64,000 nt of DNA, taken from positions 122,914,373-122,978,372 of the forward strand of contig CM060709.1 in the NCBI GenBank assembly GCA_030686995.1, written 5' to 3'. The notes beneath the pieces were generated by a model that searched no databases, was not told the DNA's origin, and saw only the letters and a list, made by a program, of their open reading frames with translations. The position numbers and the translations under genes are program-made. The DNA comes from Artemisia argyi (Eukaryota; Streptophyta; Magnoliopsida; Asterales; Asteraceae). Positions 10,812 through 23,878 of this stretch are shown piece after piece. Position 1 is the first letter of the stretch. Every line of letters starts with the position of its first letter.

Positions 10812-11339
10812 TCACCCATTTTTATTTTCCAATTTTTGTAAAACAACATATCTTGCAAACGGTAAAACTTCAATCTACAAAAAAAATATCATCGCGATGA
10901 GAATTAAATCCTCTTTCTATAGATATGCATTGATATAAACTTTCGACGAACTTTTTTTTTCGACAAACTTATTTTTTTTAAATTTCCGCCCAGAAAAATC
11001 ATATATGATTCGTAAAAATCATATCATATATGATTTTTACGAATCATATATGATTCTTACGAATCATATATGATTTGTAAAAATGAAATATGATTCATAA
11101 AAGTCATATATGATTCGTAAAAACGAATCATATATAATTTTTACAAACGAATCATATATGATTTTTACAAATCATATATGATTTTTCTGGGCGGAAATTT
11201 TGAAGAAAAAAAAAATCGTTGAAAGTATATAACAATGCATGTCTATAGAAAGATAATTTAATTCTCGTCGTGTGATGGTATTTTTTTTCACGTAACGATT
11301 TACGGTTTGCAAGATATTTAATTTTTCAAAAAATGGTGA
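10812..11339. mobile_element. Long inverted-repeat (MITE/foldback-like) element with palindromic core
   Basis: Two imperfect arms of about 200 bp face each other. The left arm starts TCACCC at 10812 and the right arm ends GGTGA at 11339. Matching landmarks in both arms include ATCTTGCAAAC, GAGAATTAAAT, TTTCTATAGA and TTTCCGCCCAG. The centre (about 10995-11185) holds about eight copies of the 12-bp palindrome ATCATATATGAT, some imperfect, separated by GTAAAAA-type linkers. No ORF of transposase type is present and I could not define a target-site duplication, so the superfamily is open. Confidence 0.65.
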
Positions 11340-13134
11340 TTTTTTTATTTTAATAAAAAAACAAATGGCTGAGATTGCTTGATTAGTTCTATAGTAAAAC
11401 CGAGATCTACACGGAACGTTTGGCAAAGAAGGAAAACTCCAAAAGTAAAAGGGATAAATCAAGTCTGCATGGGAGTCAACGCTTTTTCAGAATTAGTTAA
11501 AAAGTGCAACAATTGCCAACATTGTTCTATAAAAAAGAGTATATCTCTTATCATATGCTTTTGGAAATCCTAATGTGATTCACGTGTAGTGTGGTAAATG
11601 TAATTTTTGTAATTAATGTAATACACATTTAAGAGAGTATTTACTCATTGAATTGAACTTAGCTTTTGAAAGTTTAGTGAGTAAGGAAAAGTTCACACTT
11701 AAACCATAACTTTAGTTTGTGTTTAAATTAGAGAGGAGATCATCAATTAAGGATAAGTTATCTTGTTGGAATCATTCACTTGGTGGCTATTCATTGAGAG
11801 ATTGATAAGTTATATTACTATCAATGCCTAAAAACGTTTGCTTGTAGCTCTCTTTGACGTTTCTTTCACAAAATTTACAATCACACTCCTCGATCAAAGT
11901 CGTGATTATGCTCAGGTTGCGTCTACATTATTTTCCTTCTTTTAAGTGCTTGTATCCATACATTCCAGTTATGTTTGAGGTTCGACACTAGTCTCCTTTG
12001 TATAAATAAACCCGGTCTTTTAAAAATCATACATAGTGTTTAGTTTTTTGCAAATTAATCCACCAACTTGAGCATACCCCACACATAAATACATAATGAA
12101 ATTGCCACTTCAAGTGTTGCACAACTCATACATTCGTAAATGTAATATATACATCTACACGTAAATAATAAATAATATTTAAGAGTACATCATGTAAATG
12201 ACTAACTTATTCAATTTGTTTTTTCAAACTGAACATATAAGCAGCATAGTCACTTGAGTTATTCAAAAGAGCCGACTTCATACACAAACACAGTGTTCTC
12301 CTGATGGTAGTCTAATAGTAGAAAACAATGCATGTTAATATGGAGGTCTAGTCACAAATCTCATGCTCATTTCATGTAAGTGTGGCACGATGGGATTACC
12401 TCGTACATGTCGCTTGTATGACCCGTCGATATGAACTGCCTATACGCACCTACAATGTTACAAATATCCAAAATACAACAATTGTTTTTCATGACTGACA
12501 GAAACACTTTGGGAAGGTTATGTCAACTTGAAATGAGTTGATAAATAATGTGAGGTAGCCGGTCGATGACATAATGTAATTTGTTTTTTTTTTGTCAAAT
12601 CCTATTTTGTCATCAATTAATCATGCGAGTAATGTAAAATGACTAAAATCTATCTCAAATAAAACAGACAAAAAGTTGGAATGCTTTATTCCTACAATAA
12701 AATCAGGTGAGGCCAAATATATAAGAATAAAAGTCAAAAAGTTACGGGCCAGTGCTCATTTTCACGACAATGAGATATTTTCTGATTGATTGGACATACA
12801 TATTTGGGAAAATAATTATTGTTTCGTTGATGGTTATTGTTTTGGTTTACGTTTGTGTTTGTGTTTATACTAGGCTTAAAAAACACACGTTTTTAAGCTT
12901 GAATTTTGAATTTCAACCGTGAAAATACCCTTTTAATCCCTTAAAAACTTAAAACCAATCCCTTAGAAGCTTTAACAACAAACATTTTTGCAATCTACCC
13001 ACACGATATGATCAAACCAAATTTTTAAGACAAGAATAAAAACTTCTAGAGAGAGTAACGAGAATTTTAGGCAAAAAAATTAGATTAAAACGTTTACTAA
13101 TGATCATATTAAGCTAAAAAAAACTAACACTAGT
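11340..13134. other. Spacer, no gene recognised
   Basis: This is about 1.8 kb of AT-rich sequence without a convincing ORF, LTR or RNA gene. Confidence 0.5.
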
Positions 13135-13763
13135 TGTTAGTACAAAACTTAGGCTTGATGCGAGAACTAGTGTAGACTAGCTCTAGATCAGGCTAATCTT
13201 GGACTAAGTAAATACTTCGGGGCTTAATCTGCTAAGGAAAAGAACAATGCCGTTAGTCTCACCGCGGAAGAGGGACTTTCGCGGTCAACATCGGACGTGA
13301 GAGTAAGTAATGTTAGAGAGAGAAAGAGTGTGTGTGTATTTGGTGAGAGCGAAGTTACCGTTCTGGAACAGTGGGTGTTCCCCTTTTATAGTTGGACTTT
13401 GCTTGTCCGGGCCTGGAAGTCACGGGTTATGATAGTGACACTTTTGGGCGGCAAACCTTTCCAAGTCAAACCTTTAGCCTGTCTTATTGTGACAATGATG
13501 CTTTTGGGCGGCAACTGTGGTATTGCCGTTCTTGGGTCTTCCTGGGTCAATACCGTGATCCCAGGTAATATTCCTTACTACTTTGATTGATCTGTGGTCC
13601 GGACCTTTGTGGATGTTCCGAAGTTAGTATTGTTCAGCGGTTAAGAATGTTTCTCTTGCTACGACCCGATCTTCTTGGACCGGTGCGGTTAATGTCCGTA
13701 CTCCCTTTGGGCCTTGGATTGTTATTTGGTGTATTTGGCCCGACCCTTCATAGGTTGGGGATA
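13135..13763 (-). repeat. Solo LTR of a Tat-type family
   Basis: The start TGTTAGTACAAAACTTAGGC resembles the A and C LTR start. Inside it keeps the order of the Tat LTRs: a stem ACCGCGGAAG (13261-13270) with CTTTCGCGGT (13276-13285), the block GGACGTGAGAGTAAGTAAT, and a minus-strand TATA box (CTATAAAAGGG, 13381-13391). CTAGT flanks both sides (13130-13134 and 13764-13768). The right end is TA rather than CA, explainable by one C-to-T change. No internal Tat sequence adjoins it, so it probably arose by LTR-LTR recombination. Confidence 0.65.
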
Positions 13764-13808
13764 CTAGTAACTCTTAATCTATAATATACTTGGTCTGATA
13801 CCAAATAT

Positions 13809-14146
13809 TGCCTCATAATTATTCTAAATATATCATAATCTAAAGAGAGAGTGTGCATACACTTCTTAATCTAGAGAGAGAAATAGAAAGAGAGTTGAAA
13901 AGGTAGAAACTTCATAAGTAGAGCACAAACCTCAAAAGTGAGGTAGTGATGGGGTATTTATATCGATCATACAAACTCCCATCCTTGAAAACAAACGTTC
14001 CAAGGGTTGTGACTATGTTATTTATCCTCTCAACTATATAAGTGTTGAGAGAGTAGTAACCAACATTACAACTTATTACATATTTAACTATCAATTATTA
14101 CATTAAAGACCCTACATTAATGTTTAACACTTTTTATGTTCTAACA
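13809..14146 (-). repeat. LTR remnant, probably copia-like, with adjacent iMet-type primer site
   Basis: In minus orientation it starts TGTTAGAACA at 14146 and ends GAGGCA at 13809. Three bases beyond the LTR lies TTGGTATCAGACC-like sequence (13792-13805), close to the initiator-Met primer site. Only about 40 bp of internal region remain before the solo Tat LTR. No partner LTR is visible and the internal domains are absent. Confidence 0.5.
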
Positions 14147-15004
14147 GTTTGTAATGTAATGTTTAATAAAATGATGCAAGTGTTTTATGCAAGTTCGCTT
14201 AATTAAAAACAAAATGATTTGGTTTCATTACCCAAACAAAATATGCATTCTATTAATGGGAGGTTTATGTAAATTCGATGAAGTCAAATTTGAATCACTT
14301 CTTCAAGTGAAAGATTCTTGCAAGTTGGAAATTCATCTTTATAAATTATTAAATAAGTTTTTATAAAAATGGTGCAAGTATTTAGTCTGCAATTTATAAA
14401 ATAGGAAGAGATATTACAAAATGATGTTTTGATGCGATAAATACAACTTTGATCTTTAGACGAGTTTAAAATTATATCCATATCTTTGTATGGAATGTAA
14501 AATGAGGTTTGAAAAAGAATGATTAAATTGTAAATACTTAATGGCACAAAAATATATTTTAACGTGTGTTGTAGCATTAGAGGACTCGAGACGTCGAAGG
14601 TGTCGAGAAAAATATGCCTTGACGATTTGTGGTTACGACTAACTTACATATTTTACGATATATTACGAGTTACATATTTGTTCTCATTAAAATATATGAG
14701 ACCATTTAGTTTAAATATTTTAATATTTGCACTAACTATATCTATGATTGTAAGCATAATTAGTAGTTGTAAGGGTAATTGTTTTGCGTTTGGTACTTTT
14801 AAATTAAAATTTTAGAAAAAATGTTGTTCATTAGGTCGATCGTTTAAAATTTTAAATTATCATTATATAAATGTCTTTTTGTTCGATAAAAAATGTCATG
14901 AAACTAGCCTGTTCATTAGACAGACTTTGGATGATAATATACTCGGGAGGACCCATAATAAATCCATTTTAACTTATCTTTGTAAATTATTTGTTGCAAT
15001 TAAG
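14147..15004. other. AT-rich spacer, no feature recognised
   Basis: No convincing gene or repeat is visible. It ends with TTAAG, the left target duplication of element F. Confidence 0.5.
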
Positions 15005-15355
15005 TGATACATACCAAACCAAAGGGTCAAATAGTCAAGGGACCAGAAGTGCAACTAACCAAAAGTGAAGGGCGTTAAGTTGTAGAAGTTTGAATAGTTG
15101 TGGCGCTTAAACCATCTAACCGTTTCTCTTTTTTATAAATAGTTCATTCTTGTAATTCATTAATAAAGCTTTGTAAACCAAATATCTCTTCCCTGTAATT
15201 CTCTTTTATATGATAATAACAAATCTGTTGTTCATCAATCATACTAACAATTCAGTTGCGAATCTTGTTTCTAAATTCTATAGATTCCTAACTAATTGTT
15301 GCCATTGAAATCGTATTCTCCATTTCTTGAGTGATTTCAGGATACGCACGTTTCA
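15005..15355 (+). repeat. 5' LTR of element F
   Basis: TATA box TATAAATAG at 15134-15142, then AATAAAG at about 15162 (possible polyadenylation signal) before the CGTTTCA end. Confidence 0.9.
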
Positions 15356-15356
15356 A

Positions 15357-15369
15357 TTGGTATCAGAGC
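15357..15369 (+). other. Primer binding site of element F
   Basis: TTGGTATCAGAGC begins two bases after the LTR and is complementary to the 3' end of plant initiator tRNA-Met. It is a primer site, not a tRNA gene. Confidence 0.85.
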
Positions 15370-15395
15370 GCCTTTCCTGGCACTCATATCATCTT

Positions 15396-18300
15396 TGTAA
15401 CACCCCCAATTCATGATGCAGCGGAATTCAACTTGGGTGTTACTCGACGGCACAACAGTCATAAGAATAGAAAACGATCTCTAACCGAGTCGTAATAAAA
15501 AGAGTTGTCAATCATATTATTCAAATATATCAGAGTTTACATAGTAAGGTCCCAAAACGGTTCCATGTTTCAAAATACATCAATATAAAGTCTTTGATGT
15601 TTTTATAGAATGACATAATAATTTATAGCCTTCTTCCTTCGGTACGTGCCCTTCCGCTCCATTCTTGATTATCATGGACCTGAAATACATGCTTAAGAGG
15701 TCAACACAAAGGTTGAGTGAAGTTCATAGAGTTTGTTTAACGGTTGAACACAATATGTTGGTAGTAAGAGTTAATTAGACTCATACTCATGTTAGAAAAC
15801 AAAACAGTTATTATTATATACTAAGCTCATGCAACCAAGACGTTAACGGGTACCAATATCAATCGGCGGTTTTGTTGCCCCGGTAAGTACTTTGCCGTCA
15901 TACTTAATGTTCAAATATAGTGCATTCGTTTGAACTAATCTGCTCAAACAAATGGGATTCGTCAATCCCAATAGGCCTATTCACAATACTCGCGCTCACT
16001 AATACTAGTGATTAAATGGTTCATGATAGGGGCCTAGGATTGGCAAGGTAGGTACTTAGTAATAATAAAACAATCAGGCAGCATACAGTTTCAAAGCATT
16101 GTGTTCGGTTTAAAAGTAGCATGTATTCCCCCCAAGGGTTTGTAAAACATTGAAATAATGTAAAGTGGGGCTATGAACTCACCTTAAGTAGGATAGCAAG
16201 TAATGAAGGTGATGATTGGATCGTGTAGGTTTCTACGAGCAACCTATAATAGAATGTTGCGACTTAGGATTTGAGTAAAGAATATAACGGAGTGCCTATA
16301 TATATATCTTGCATTTAGTCCATGATGTGGTATGATGTATATTGTAAGTCCTTGAATGAAAAGATTCATGAACATGTATGTTTTGTATATCGTTTACTAC
16401 CGTTCGGGCCGACATAATTCAGAAGTCATGTTAGTAAGCGTTAGAGGAGCCAGGACACTTTAACTCATAAATCCACAATTCATCTCGACGGCTTACATAA
16501 TGAACTCCTCACATGAGGCTCCCTACTATTGTAGTAGTTGATAAAATATATAGATATAAGTTTTGATCCGAAAAGTTACATGTCTGATATTTGTATAAAC
16601 TTAGGAAAGTTTATTAGTACATGAAGATTGTTATTAGGGGTAGTTTCATAAGTCTTGAATGACCATTTACTCTTGGTAATATCTCATGGTTCCTTTTTAA
16701 GTGAAGTAGATCCAAATTGCTTGTTCAAGTTATCGCCTAATTCATTGTTTCATGTTTACGCCTATGTAAGTTGGTATGGTCATTTCGTCATGGCCTAGCC
16801 ATGACCTTTGGTCCTTGTTCCAAAGTCATGAGACACAACCTTGGCTCTATCCATGGTGGTGGTCTTGATTATAGGTCATAAGACCTCTTGTTCCTTTCAA
16901 AGTATAACCATAATCTAGTGACTTTCGCCTAAAAATGGGCTGTTTAGAATTTGAAGAATTTTATCACTCGGAAAGCATTTTTAGGTCTCGAGCTTCTTTG
17001 TTCCTGAACGAAAACGGCGTTACGGACAAATTTCGTGCTTTAACTTTTTGATGAATCGGACCAGAAGAGTGACTTTCAAAAACTCAGAATGCAAAACAGT
17101 GTGGTTTTGGCAGTTTTGCCGGAAATCTTGGGTAACTTCAAATCGCCATAACTTTTGACTCGTTTACTCTTTTTAGGTGGTTCAAGTTGCTATAGTTTCC
17201 TTGTTAAGTCCTCTAATGTAATATGTAATAATCCAATATCATAATTTTACCATTTTGATCAGGTCTTACCAATAAAGTCACTAGTTTGCTTGTTTTAGTA
17301 ACTTATTGTAACAATCCATTATAAAAACATCTTTTACTCATTTTTATACACCATGGACATTCATACAAGACATAATATAGCAAGAATAGCATGTAAATGA
17401 TATGAACATGATAAATTAACAAGAAGCATGTTAGGTTTAGGCTTACAACTTTTGGCTTTCTAATAAAGAAAGGAAGTAACAAGTAAGGAAATGGACTTTG
17501 ATAGACTTGCTTCAACCCTTTTCACTTTATGCAACCTTTCTACCCTTGGTATTCTTGAAAGAGATGTAATGAAAGTTGAGGTGAATTGAGTGGATTTAAA
17601 CTCAAGAGAAATCACCAAGTATATTAGGGTTTGGAAGTGTTTTGGTAACTTAAGATCAACTAGGGTTTCTATACTTGAACTTCACTTGAATCTTGCTAGA
17701 AATTAGAAGGAAATAAAGCTAAGGATGGATGGTTTTGGTGTTGGAGGTGGACGGCAAACAAGAGGGAGGGGAGGGGCTTTTATAGTCCTTTGAGGAGGTT
17801 ACATTATAAGACTAGTCAAAGCTTCCTAAGTACACTTCAACACATGTATCTCATCCAAGGCAACTTAGCACAAGATCAAGCCACATGAGGGTGTGACTCC
17901 CCCCCCCCTAATGGCAGTTCACAAGAGCTAGGGGGGTGAGTTGGCTTGGCTTGGATATTATCCTAAGATATTTGCTAGTTTTGACTCCGGGAAATGCCAA
18001 CCGTAAATGATTAGGCCTCAAAACGTAAAACCGGGTGTCGTAAAATTATGAAACTTTAAAGTATTGTTAGACATGTCCATATGTCCCATAATAAAATATA
18101 AAATGGGTGGTAGGTTGCATTTGGGTGGTAAAACCCTGCTAAAACTGGAAACACGGGTCTCAAACGCGTAATACGTAAAATGTACGAATATTGCGTAAAA
18201 TTGAGAAAAGTAAAATGTTACTTTTATAATATGTTATAAATGATTTAAAATGACTTATAATATCTAGACTGGGCTCAGTCCAGTGTCGGTTGGTATTAAA

Positions 18301-18870
18301 TGTCTTTTAGACATCAAACCGTAAGCCTAAAAATCACGAAATGACTTATAACATCAAGGGATGATTTTTGGTCAATGGAGGAGGGAAAAATATGTTGACT
18401 TATTATAATAAGTTGAAAACTCAAATCATCTTAGAAACGCGGTGCAGGTATAGGCTAGGGTTACGGCTGAGTAAAAACGCTTGAAAATTCCAGTTTTTCA
18501 CGGTCGAGGTTTATTCTGGTCATATTTTTCTCAGTCATGATTTATTCTCAAATAAATCATGAGTGTGTCAAACATTTTTATGATGTGGGGTCACCTGACG
18601 GGGTCAAATTTCGTTGTGCGTAGAATTTCTGAATGACGTTTTATCCTAAAACGTGTATTTCCTTAATAACGTTCACAAAAATGATCTGACGAATGTCAAA
18701 CATTTAATTTTCCATGGAAATGATTTATCACTCGAGAATATGAAATAAAAATCAACTTTCGGGAAAATTTCGGAAAGAAATGAATAGTAAATGAATAGTA
18801 ACATGAATAGTAAAAGTGAATAGTAAATTTTCCGGGAATAGTAATTAACCTGAAATTGCGAATTGTTACA
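15396..18870 (-). repeat. 3' LTR of element E
   Basis: It has no coding content. A minus-strand TATA box (CTATAAAAG) is at 17777-17785 beside a GGGGAGGGG tract. A run of nine to ten C at about 17899-17908 is a likely length-variable site. The purine tract ATATGGGGTGGAGAT (18871-18885, minus strand) abuts its inner end. Confidence 0.95.
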
Positions 18871-18904
18871 ATCTCCACCCCATATGAGAGCTCCGTTCCG
18901 GAGA

Positions 18905-21900
18905 TCAATTTGCGTTGGGAGTAGAAGCTTCGTTGGTAAAAAGATGTGGGTATTTCTTACGTATCTGGTCCTCTCGTTCCCATGTGTATTCAGGACCACG
19001 TCGTGAGTTCCAACGAACTTTGACAAATGGAATACGGCTTTACTTGAGTTGTTTGACCTCTCGGTCCATGATTTCTACGGGTTCCTCAATAAATTGAAGA
19101 TCGTCATTGAGTTGAATTTCATCGAGTGGAATCACGAGTGATTCATCTGATAAGCATTTCTTTAGGTTAGATACATGGAAAGTGGGGTGTACACTACTGA
19201 GTTCTGATGGAAGCTCAAGTCTGTACGCCACAGGGCCAACCCTGGCTTGGATTTTGAATGGTCCGATGTATCTTGGGTTTAGTTTTCCTCGTTTACCGAA
19301 TCGTATCAAGCCTTTCCAAGGCGATACCTTTAGCATAACCCTATCTCCGACTTGGAATTCTAGGGGTCTGCGTCATGTGTCGGCATAACTTTTCTGTCGA
19401 TCTCTTGCGGCTTGCAGTCGACTTCTGATTTGTACAATCTTATCTGTTGTTTCACGGATGAGTTCTGGTCCGGTGAGTTGAACTTCTCCCACTTTAGCCC
19501 AACAAGCAGGTGAACGACACTTTCGACCATAAAGTGCTTCAAATGGAGCAGCTTTAATACTTGTATGATAGCTGTTGTTGTAGGAAAATTCGACTAATGG
19601 TAAATGAGTATCCCATCCTTTTCCAAAATCTATTATACAAGCTCGAAGCATGTCTTCAAGTGTTTGAATGGTTCGTTCACTCTGACCATCGGTCTAAGGA
19701 TGATACGCTGTACTCATGTCTAGATTTGTTCCAAAGGCGTCTTGGAGTGACTGCCAGAAATTGGAAGTAAATCTACCATCTCTGTCGGATATGTTGGATA
19801 TTGGTGCACCATGTCTTGAGACTATTTCTTTGACGTACAGTCGGGTTAGTTGTTCCATTTTGTAAGTCTCTTTGATTGGTATAAAGTGTGCGGATTTTGT
19901 GAGACGATCAACTATGACCCAGATGGAGTCATAACCGCTTGATGTCTTTGGGAGCTTGGTAATGAAGTCCATAGTAATTCTTTCCCATTTCCAAGTAGGA
20001 ATCTCTGGTTGTTGCAATGGACCGGAAGGTTTTTGATGTTCGGCTTTTACTTTGGAGCAGGTAAGACATTTGCTAACGTATGTTGCAATGTCGGCTTTCA
20101 TGTTCGGCCACCAATAGAGTAATTTAAGATCATGATACATCTTATCAGATCCTGGATGTATGGAGTATTTAGACTTGTGTGATTCATGCATGATCAAGTC
20201 TCGTAGGCCACCATAAAGTGGTAACCAACTTCGACCTTGGAAGCATAGAGTTCCATCTGAACGGGTTTCAAATTTCTTTTGTATCATGCCATCCAACTTT
20301 TCCTTTTGGATGTCTTCTTGTTTCACCGCCTCAGTTTGAGCGTGAAGGATTTGAGTAGGAAAGTTTGAATTTATGGTTAAAACTAAGGCTCGGACTCGTA
20401 GTGGTTTAACCCGTTCCTTTCGGCTCAGGGCGTCGGCTACTACGTTTGCCTTTCCTGGGTGGTAACGAATGTCGCAGTCATAATCACTTAGTAATTCCAA
20501 CCAACGACGTTGTCTCATGTTTAGTTCTTTTTGGTTCAAAATGTGTTGTAGGCTTTTATGATCGGTGTACACAGTACATCTAGTACCGTATAGATAGTGT
20601 CTCCAGATTTTTAGTGCAAAGACCACAGCTCCTAACTCTAAGTCATGAGTGGTGTAATTTTCCTCATGAACCTTGAGTTGTCTTGATGCATAAGCCATGA
20701 CCTTATCACGTTGCATCAACACGGCACCTAACCCTTGGTGCGATGCATCACAATAGACTACAAAATCTTCGATCCCATCTGGCAATGCTAGGATAGGAGC
20801 ACTACAAAGTTTCTGTTTGAGGGTTTGGAAAGCTTTTTCTTCGTTTTCATCCCACACATATTTCTTGTCTTTCTGAGTTAGTTTAGTCAAAGACTTTGCT
20901 ATTGAGGAAAATCCTTCAATAAACCTTCGGTAATACCCGGCTAAACCCAGAAATTGATGAATTTCTATAGGTGTGGTAGGTGTTGGCCAATTTTTGATAG
21001 CTTCAATTTTAGCGGGATCGACATGTAAACCGGTCTTGTCAATCACATGCCCAAGGAATTGTACTGATTGAATCCAAAATTCACATTTGGAAAATTTTGC
21101 ATACAATTTCTCTTCCTTGAGTAGTCCTAAAATTGTTTTCAGGTGTTCTTTGTGTTCCTCTTTGTTTTTGGAATATATGAGAATGTCGTCTATGAATACG
21201 ATCATGAATTTGTCCAAATATGGTTTACACACCCGATTCATGAGATCCATGAATACTGCCGGTGCATTTGTTAACCCAAATGGCATCACTTGGAATTCAT
21301 GGTGACCATATCGTGTCCTAAAGGTTGTTTTTGGAGTGTCTTCATCACGAACTCTAACTTGATGGTAACCTGATCGTAGGTCAATTTTTTGAGTAATAGG
21401 TTGAACCTTGCAATTGATCGAATAAGTCATCAATTCTTGGTAGTGGGTATCGGTTCTTTATGGTTAATTTGTTTAGCTCACGATAGTCAATACACATTCG
21501 TAATGACCCGTCTTTCTTTTTCACGAACAAAACTGGAGCTCCCCAAGGTGAGGAACTGGGTCGAATAAATCCCTTGTCCGAAAGTTCTTGTAATTGATTT
21601 GATAGCTCTTGCATCTCTGAAGGTGCTAGCCGGTATGGTGCGCGGGCAACTGGCGCCGCTCCTGGTATTAAATCAATTCTGAACTCTATTTGACGATTTG
21701 GTGGTAGACCGGGTAATTCTTCGGGAAAGACTTCAGGAAACTCACGGGCAATAGGAACATCTTCGAGACGTTTTTCATCGGATTTCTTTTCTGTTACGTG
21801 GGCTAGAAAAGCATAACATCCTTTCTCAATGTACTTCATGGTTTTGATACATGAGATGATGTTTATTCGAGTTCCACTTTGATCACCACGAATGATCAAA

Positions 21901-23625
21901 GTTTCATTGTCACATGGAATGTGCACAACTCTTTCACCACAAATGATGTTAGCTTGATGTTTAGACAACCAATCCATGCCAATAACAACATCAAAACTTC
22001 CGAGTTCGATTGGCATAAGATTGATATTTAAAGGGGTGGTCTAAGAGATTAAGGGTACAGTTTGGGATTACGGTATTGGTATTTACTAAGTCACCGGTAG
22101 CTAGCTCAATACTATAACTAGTGGTTAAAGTAATTGATGGAATATCAAGTAAAGGCGCAATTCTAGTAGATATAAAGCTCATATCAGCACCAGAATCGAA
22201 TAAGACTTTAACAGGAATATTATTGAGTAAGAACGTACCGGTAACCACGTTCGGGTCTTGGTGTGGTTCTCCATTTCCCATGACATAGGCTCTACCACGA
22301 GAACCTCCGCCTTGGGGTCCTTGGTTTCGAGGACAATTGTTTTTGAAGTGTCCCCTTTCACCACACCCAAAACATGTAACTATGGGCTGTGTGTTAGCCC
22401 CAGTAGCTATACCCTTGCCCCTACAATCCTTGGCAAGATGTCCGGGCTTTTGGCACTTGTTGCATTTGGCCGGGCAGGGTCCTTCATGATGGTAATTGCA
22501 CTTGGTACATTGTGGTAGAGTACCAACATACTTACCACCGGCTGGTGCAGCAACATAAGCCGTCGCGGCTTCCTGTCTTTTGTTCTGCTGATTGTGATGG
22601 TTGTTGTTTCGGGTTTGGTTGTTGTTGTTGTTGTTGTTATTGTTGTTGTTGTTGTTATTACTCCCACGGTTACCATCCCATGGTCGCTTTTTGTTGTTGT
22701 TCTTGTTGTTGTTGTTGTTACGGTAGTTGGAGTTGTTGGGATTATTGGTATTGCTGGCGTTGTTGGTGTTGTTGTTGTTGTTTTGCTTGCGGGTTTCTGT
22801 CATTCGTACCACTTGGTCCATGAGACTGCGGGACATCCACATAGCTTCATCAAGTTCCTTGGGATTTGCCGAAGTCACATTCCCTTGTATGCTTGATGGA
22901 AGTCCCCAGATATACCTTTCCAACAATTTTTCCTTTGTGGAAACCATTGTTGGACAAAGTATCCTCAATTCCTGGAATCGACGGTTATAGGTTATGATAT
23001 CATTTCCCCTAACCGCATGGTCCCAGAATTCAACCTCCAACTTTTGCATTTCGCTGCGAGGACAGTATTCCTTGATCATCATTTGTTTCAAATTGGCCCA
23101 AGTAATCTTATAGGCATTCTCAATGCCCATGGGTTGAGCAATTGAGTTCCACCAGGACAATGCCTCATTCAACAGAGTACTCGTGGCATACTGAACTTTG
23201 TCACCCTCAGTACACTTACTGACCAAGAATACTGACTTCGCCTTTTCAAACCAGCGGGTCAGACCCACAGCACCTTCAGTATCCTTGAATTTCATGGGTT
23301 CACATTTCAAGTTGGAAATGAACGAGCAACCCTTTGGTACTGTAGTAACATTGGTCACCGGAGGGGTAGTTGAGTTCGGTCCTCCAAGGTTAAGACTGGC
23401 AATTCTGGCTGCTTCTGCAGCTATAGCAGCTTCCACAGCAGTGGCGGCTTCCGCGGCTGCTGCAGCATCAGCAGCACCAGCAGCTGTGGTGGCTTCGGCA
23501 GCTGCTGCAGCTACTGCAGCTACGGTTGCTCGTTCCGTGACAAGTGCTGCATTGACACTGTCCTTTACCAGTTTGCGGATGGCAGCTTGCGTCATCGTTG
23601 GTGGTGTCTTTTTCTTTGGCGCCAT
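18905..23625 (-). pseudogene. Gag-pol polyprotein of element E (Tekay chromovirus), disrupted
   Basis: ATG at 23625 begins MAPKKK. An alanine-rich segment (about 23560-23400) is followed by the Gag core, a poly-asparagine linker (about 22790-22620), two zinc-knuckle-like motifs (CNKCQKPGHLAKDC and CFGCGERGHFKNNC) and retropepsin with FDSGAD. Then come reverse transcriptase with FIDDILIYS (near 21200), RNase H with the YCDASHQG motif (near 20755), integrase with HHCC zinc ligands and a DDE core, and a chromodomain-like end with WNSRRG to the stop at 18905. Lesions: frameshift near 22020, frameshift near 21400, TAG near 19695, TGA near 19372 and TAA near 19038. Each stop lies in otherwise well-conserved sequence and looks like a single substitution. 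Downstream of 19695 the frame stays open apart from those stops, so decay is recent. Confidence 0.93.
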
Positions 23626-23878
23626 GATTCTATTGTTCAAAAGATACGTTGTAATTAGAGAGTTGTGAGATGAGCACAATTTTTGATAAGAATGATAGGA
23701 TAATAATGTTTGAAACTTAAAAACGTAACACATGATAGTATATAAAACAAGAGTTTTATTCATATAACGTTGATTACAAAATCGAACTTGTTACAAGTTC
23801 ATTCAAAACTTACTAACTGATACTTTCAGTTAGTAATTACAACGTTGTACTAAATATAACTAGTACTATAACACTAGT

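Noticed and set aside
10995..11185. Short repeats with spacers resembling a CRISPR array
   Set aside because: The 12-bp palindromes have spacers of irregular short length and lie between inverted arms in a plant genome; no cas genes are present.
15357..15369. GGTATCAGAGC as part of a tRNA gene
   Set aside because: Only the 3' end complement is present beside LTRs (also at 25036-25052 and 13792-13805), so these are primer binding sites.
22512..22990. Plus-strand Cys/Val-rich ORFs opposite the gag of element E
   Set aside because: They are shadows of the GTT repeats that encode the poly-Asn linker of Gag on the other strand.
23198..23668. Plus-strand alanine-rich ORF of 156 aa
   Set aside because: It is the reverse strand of the alanine-rich part of E Gag (GCN repeats read as GCN on both strands) and has no start context or homology.
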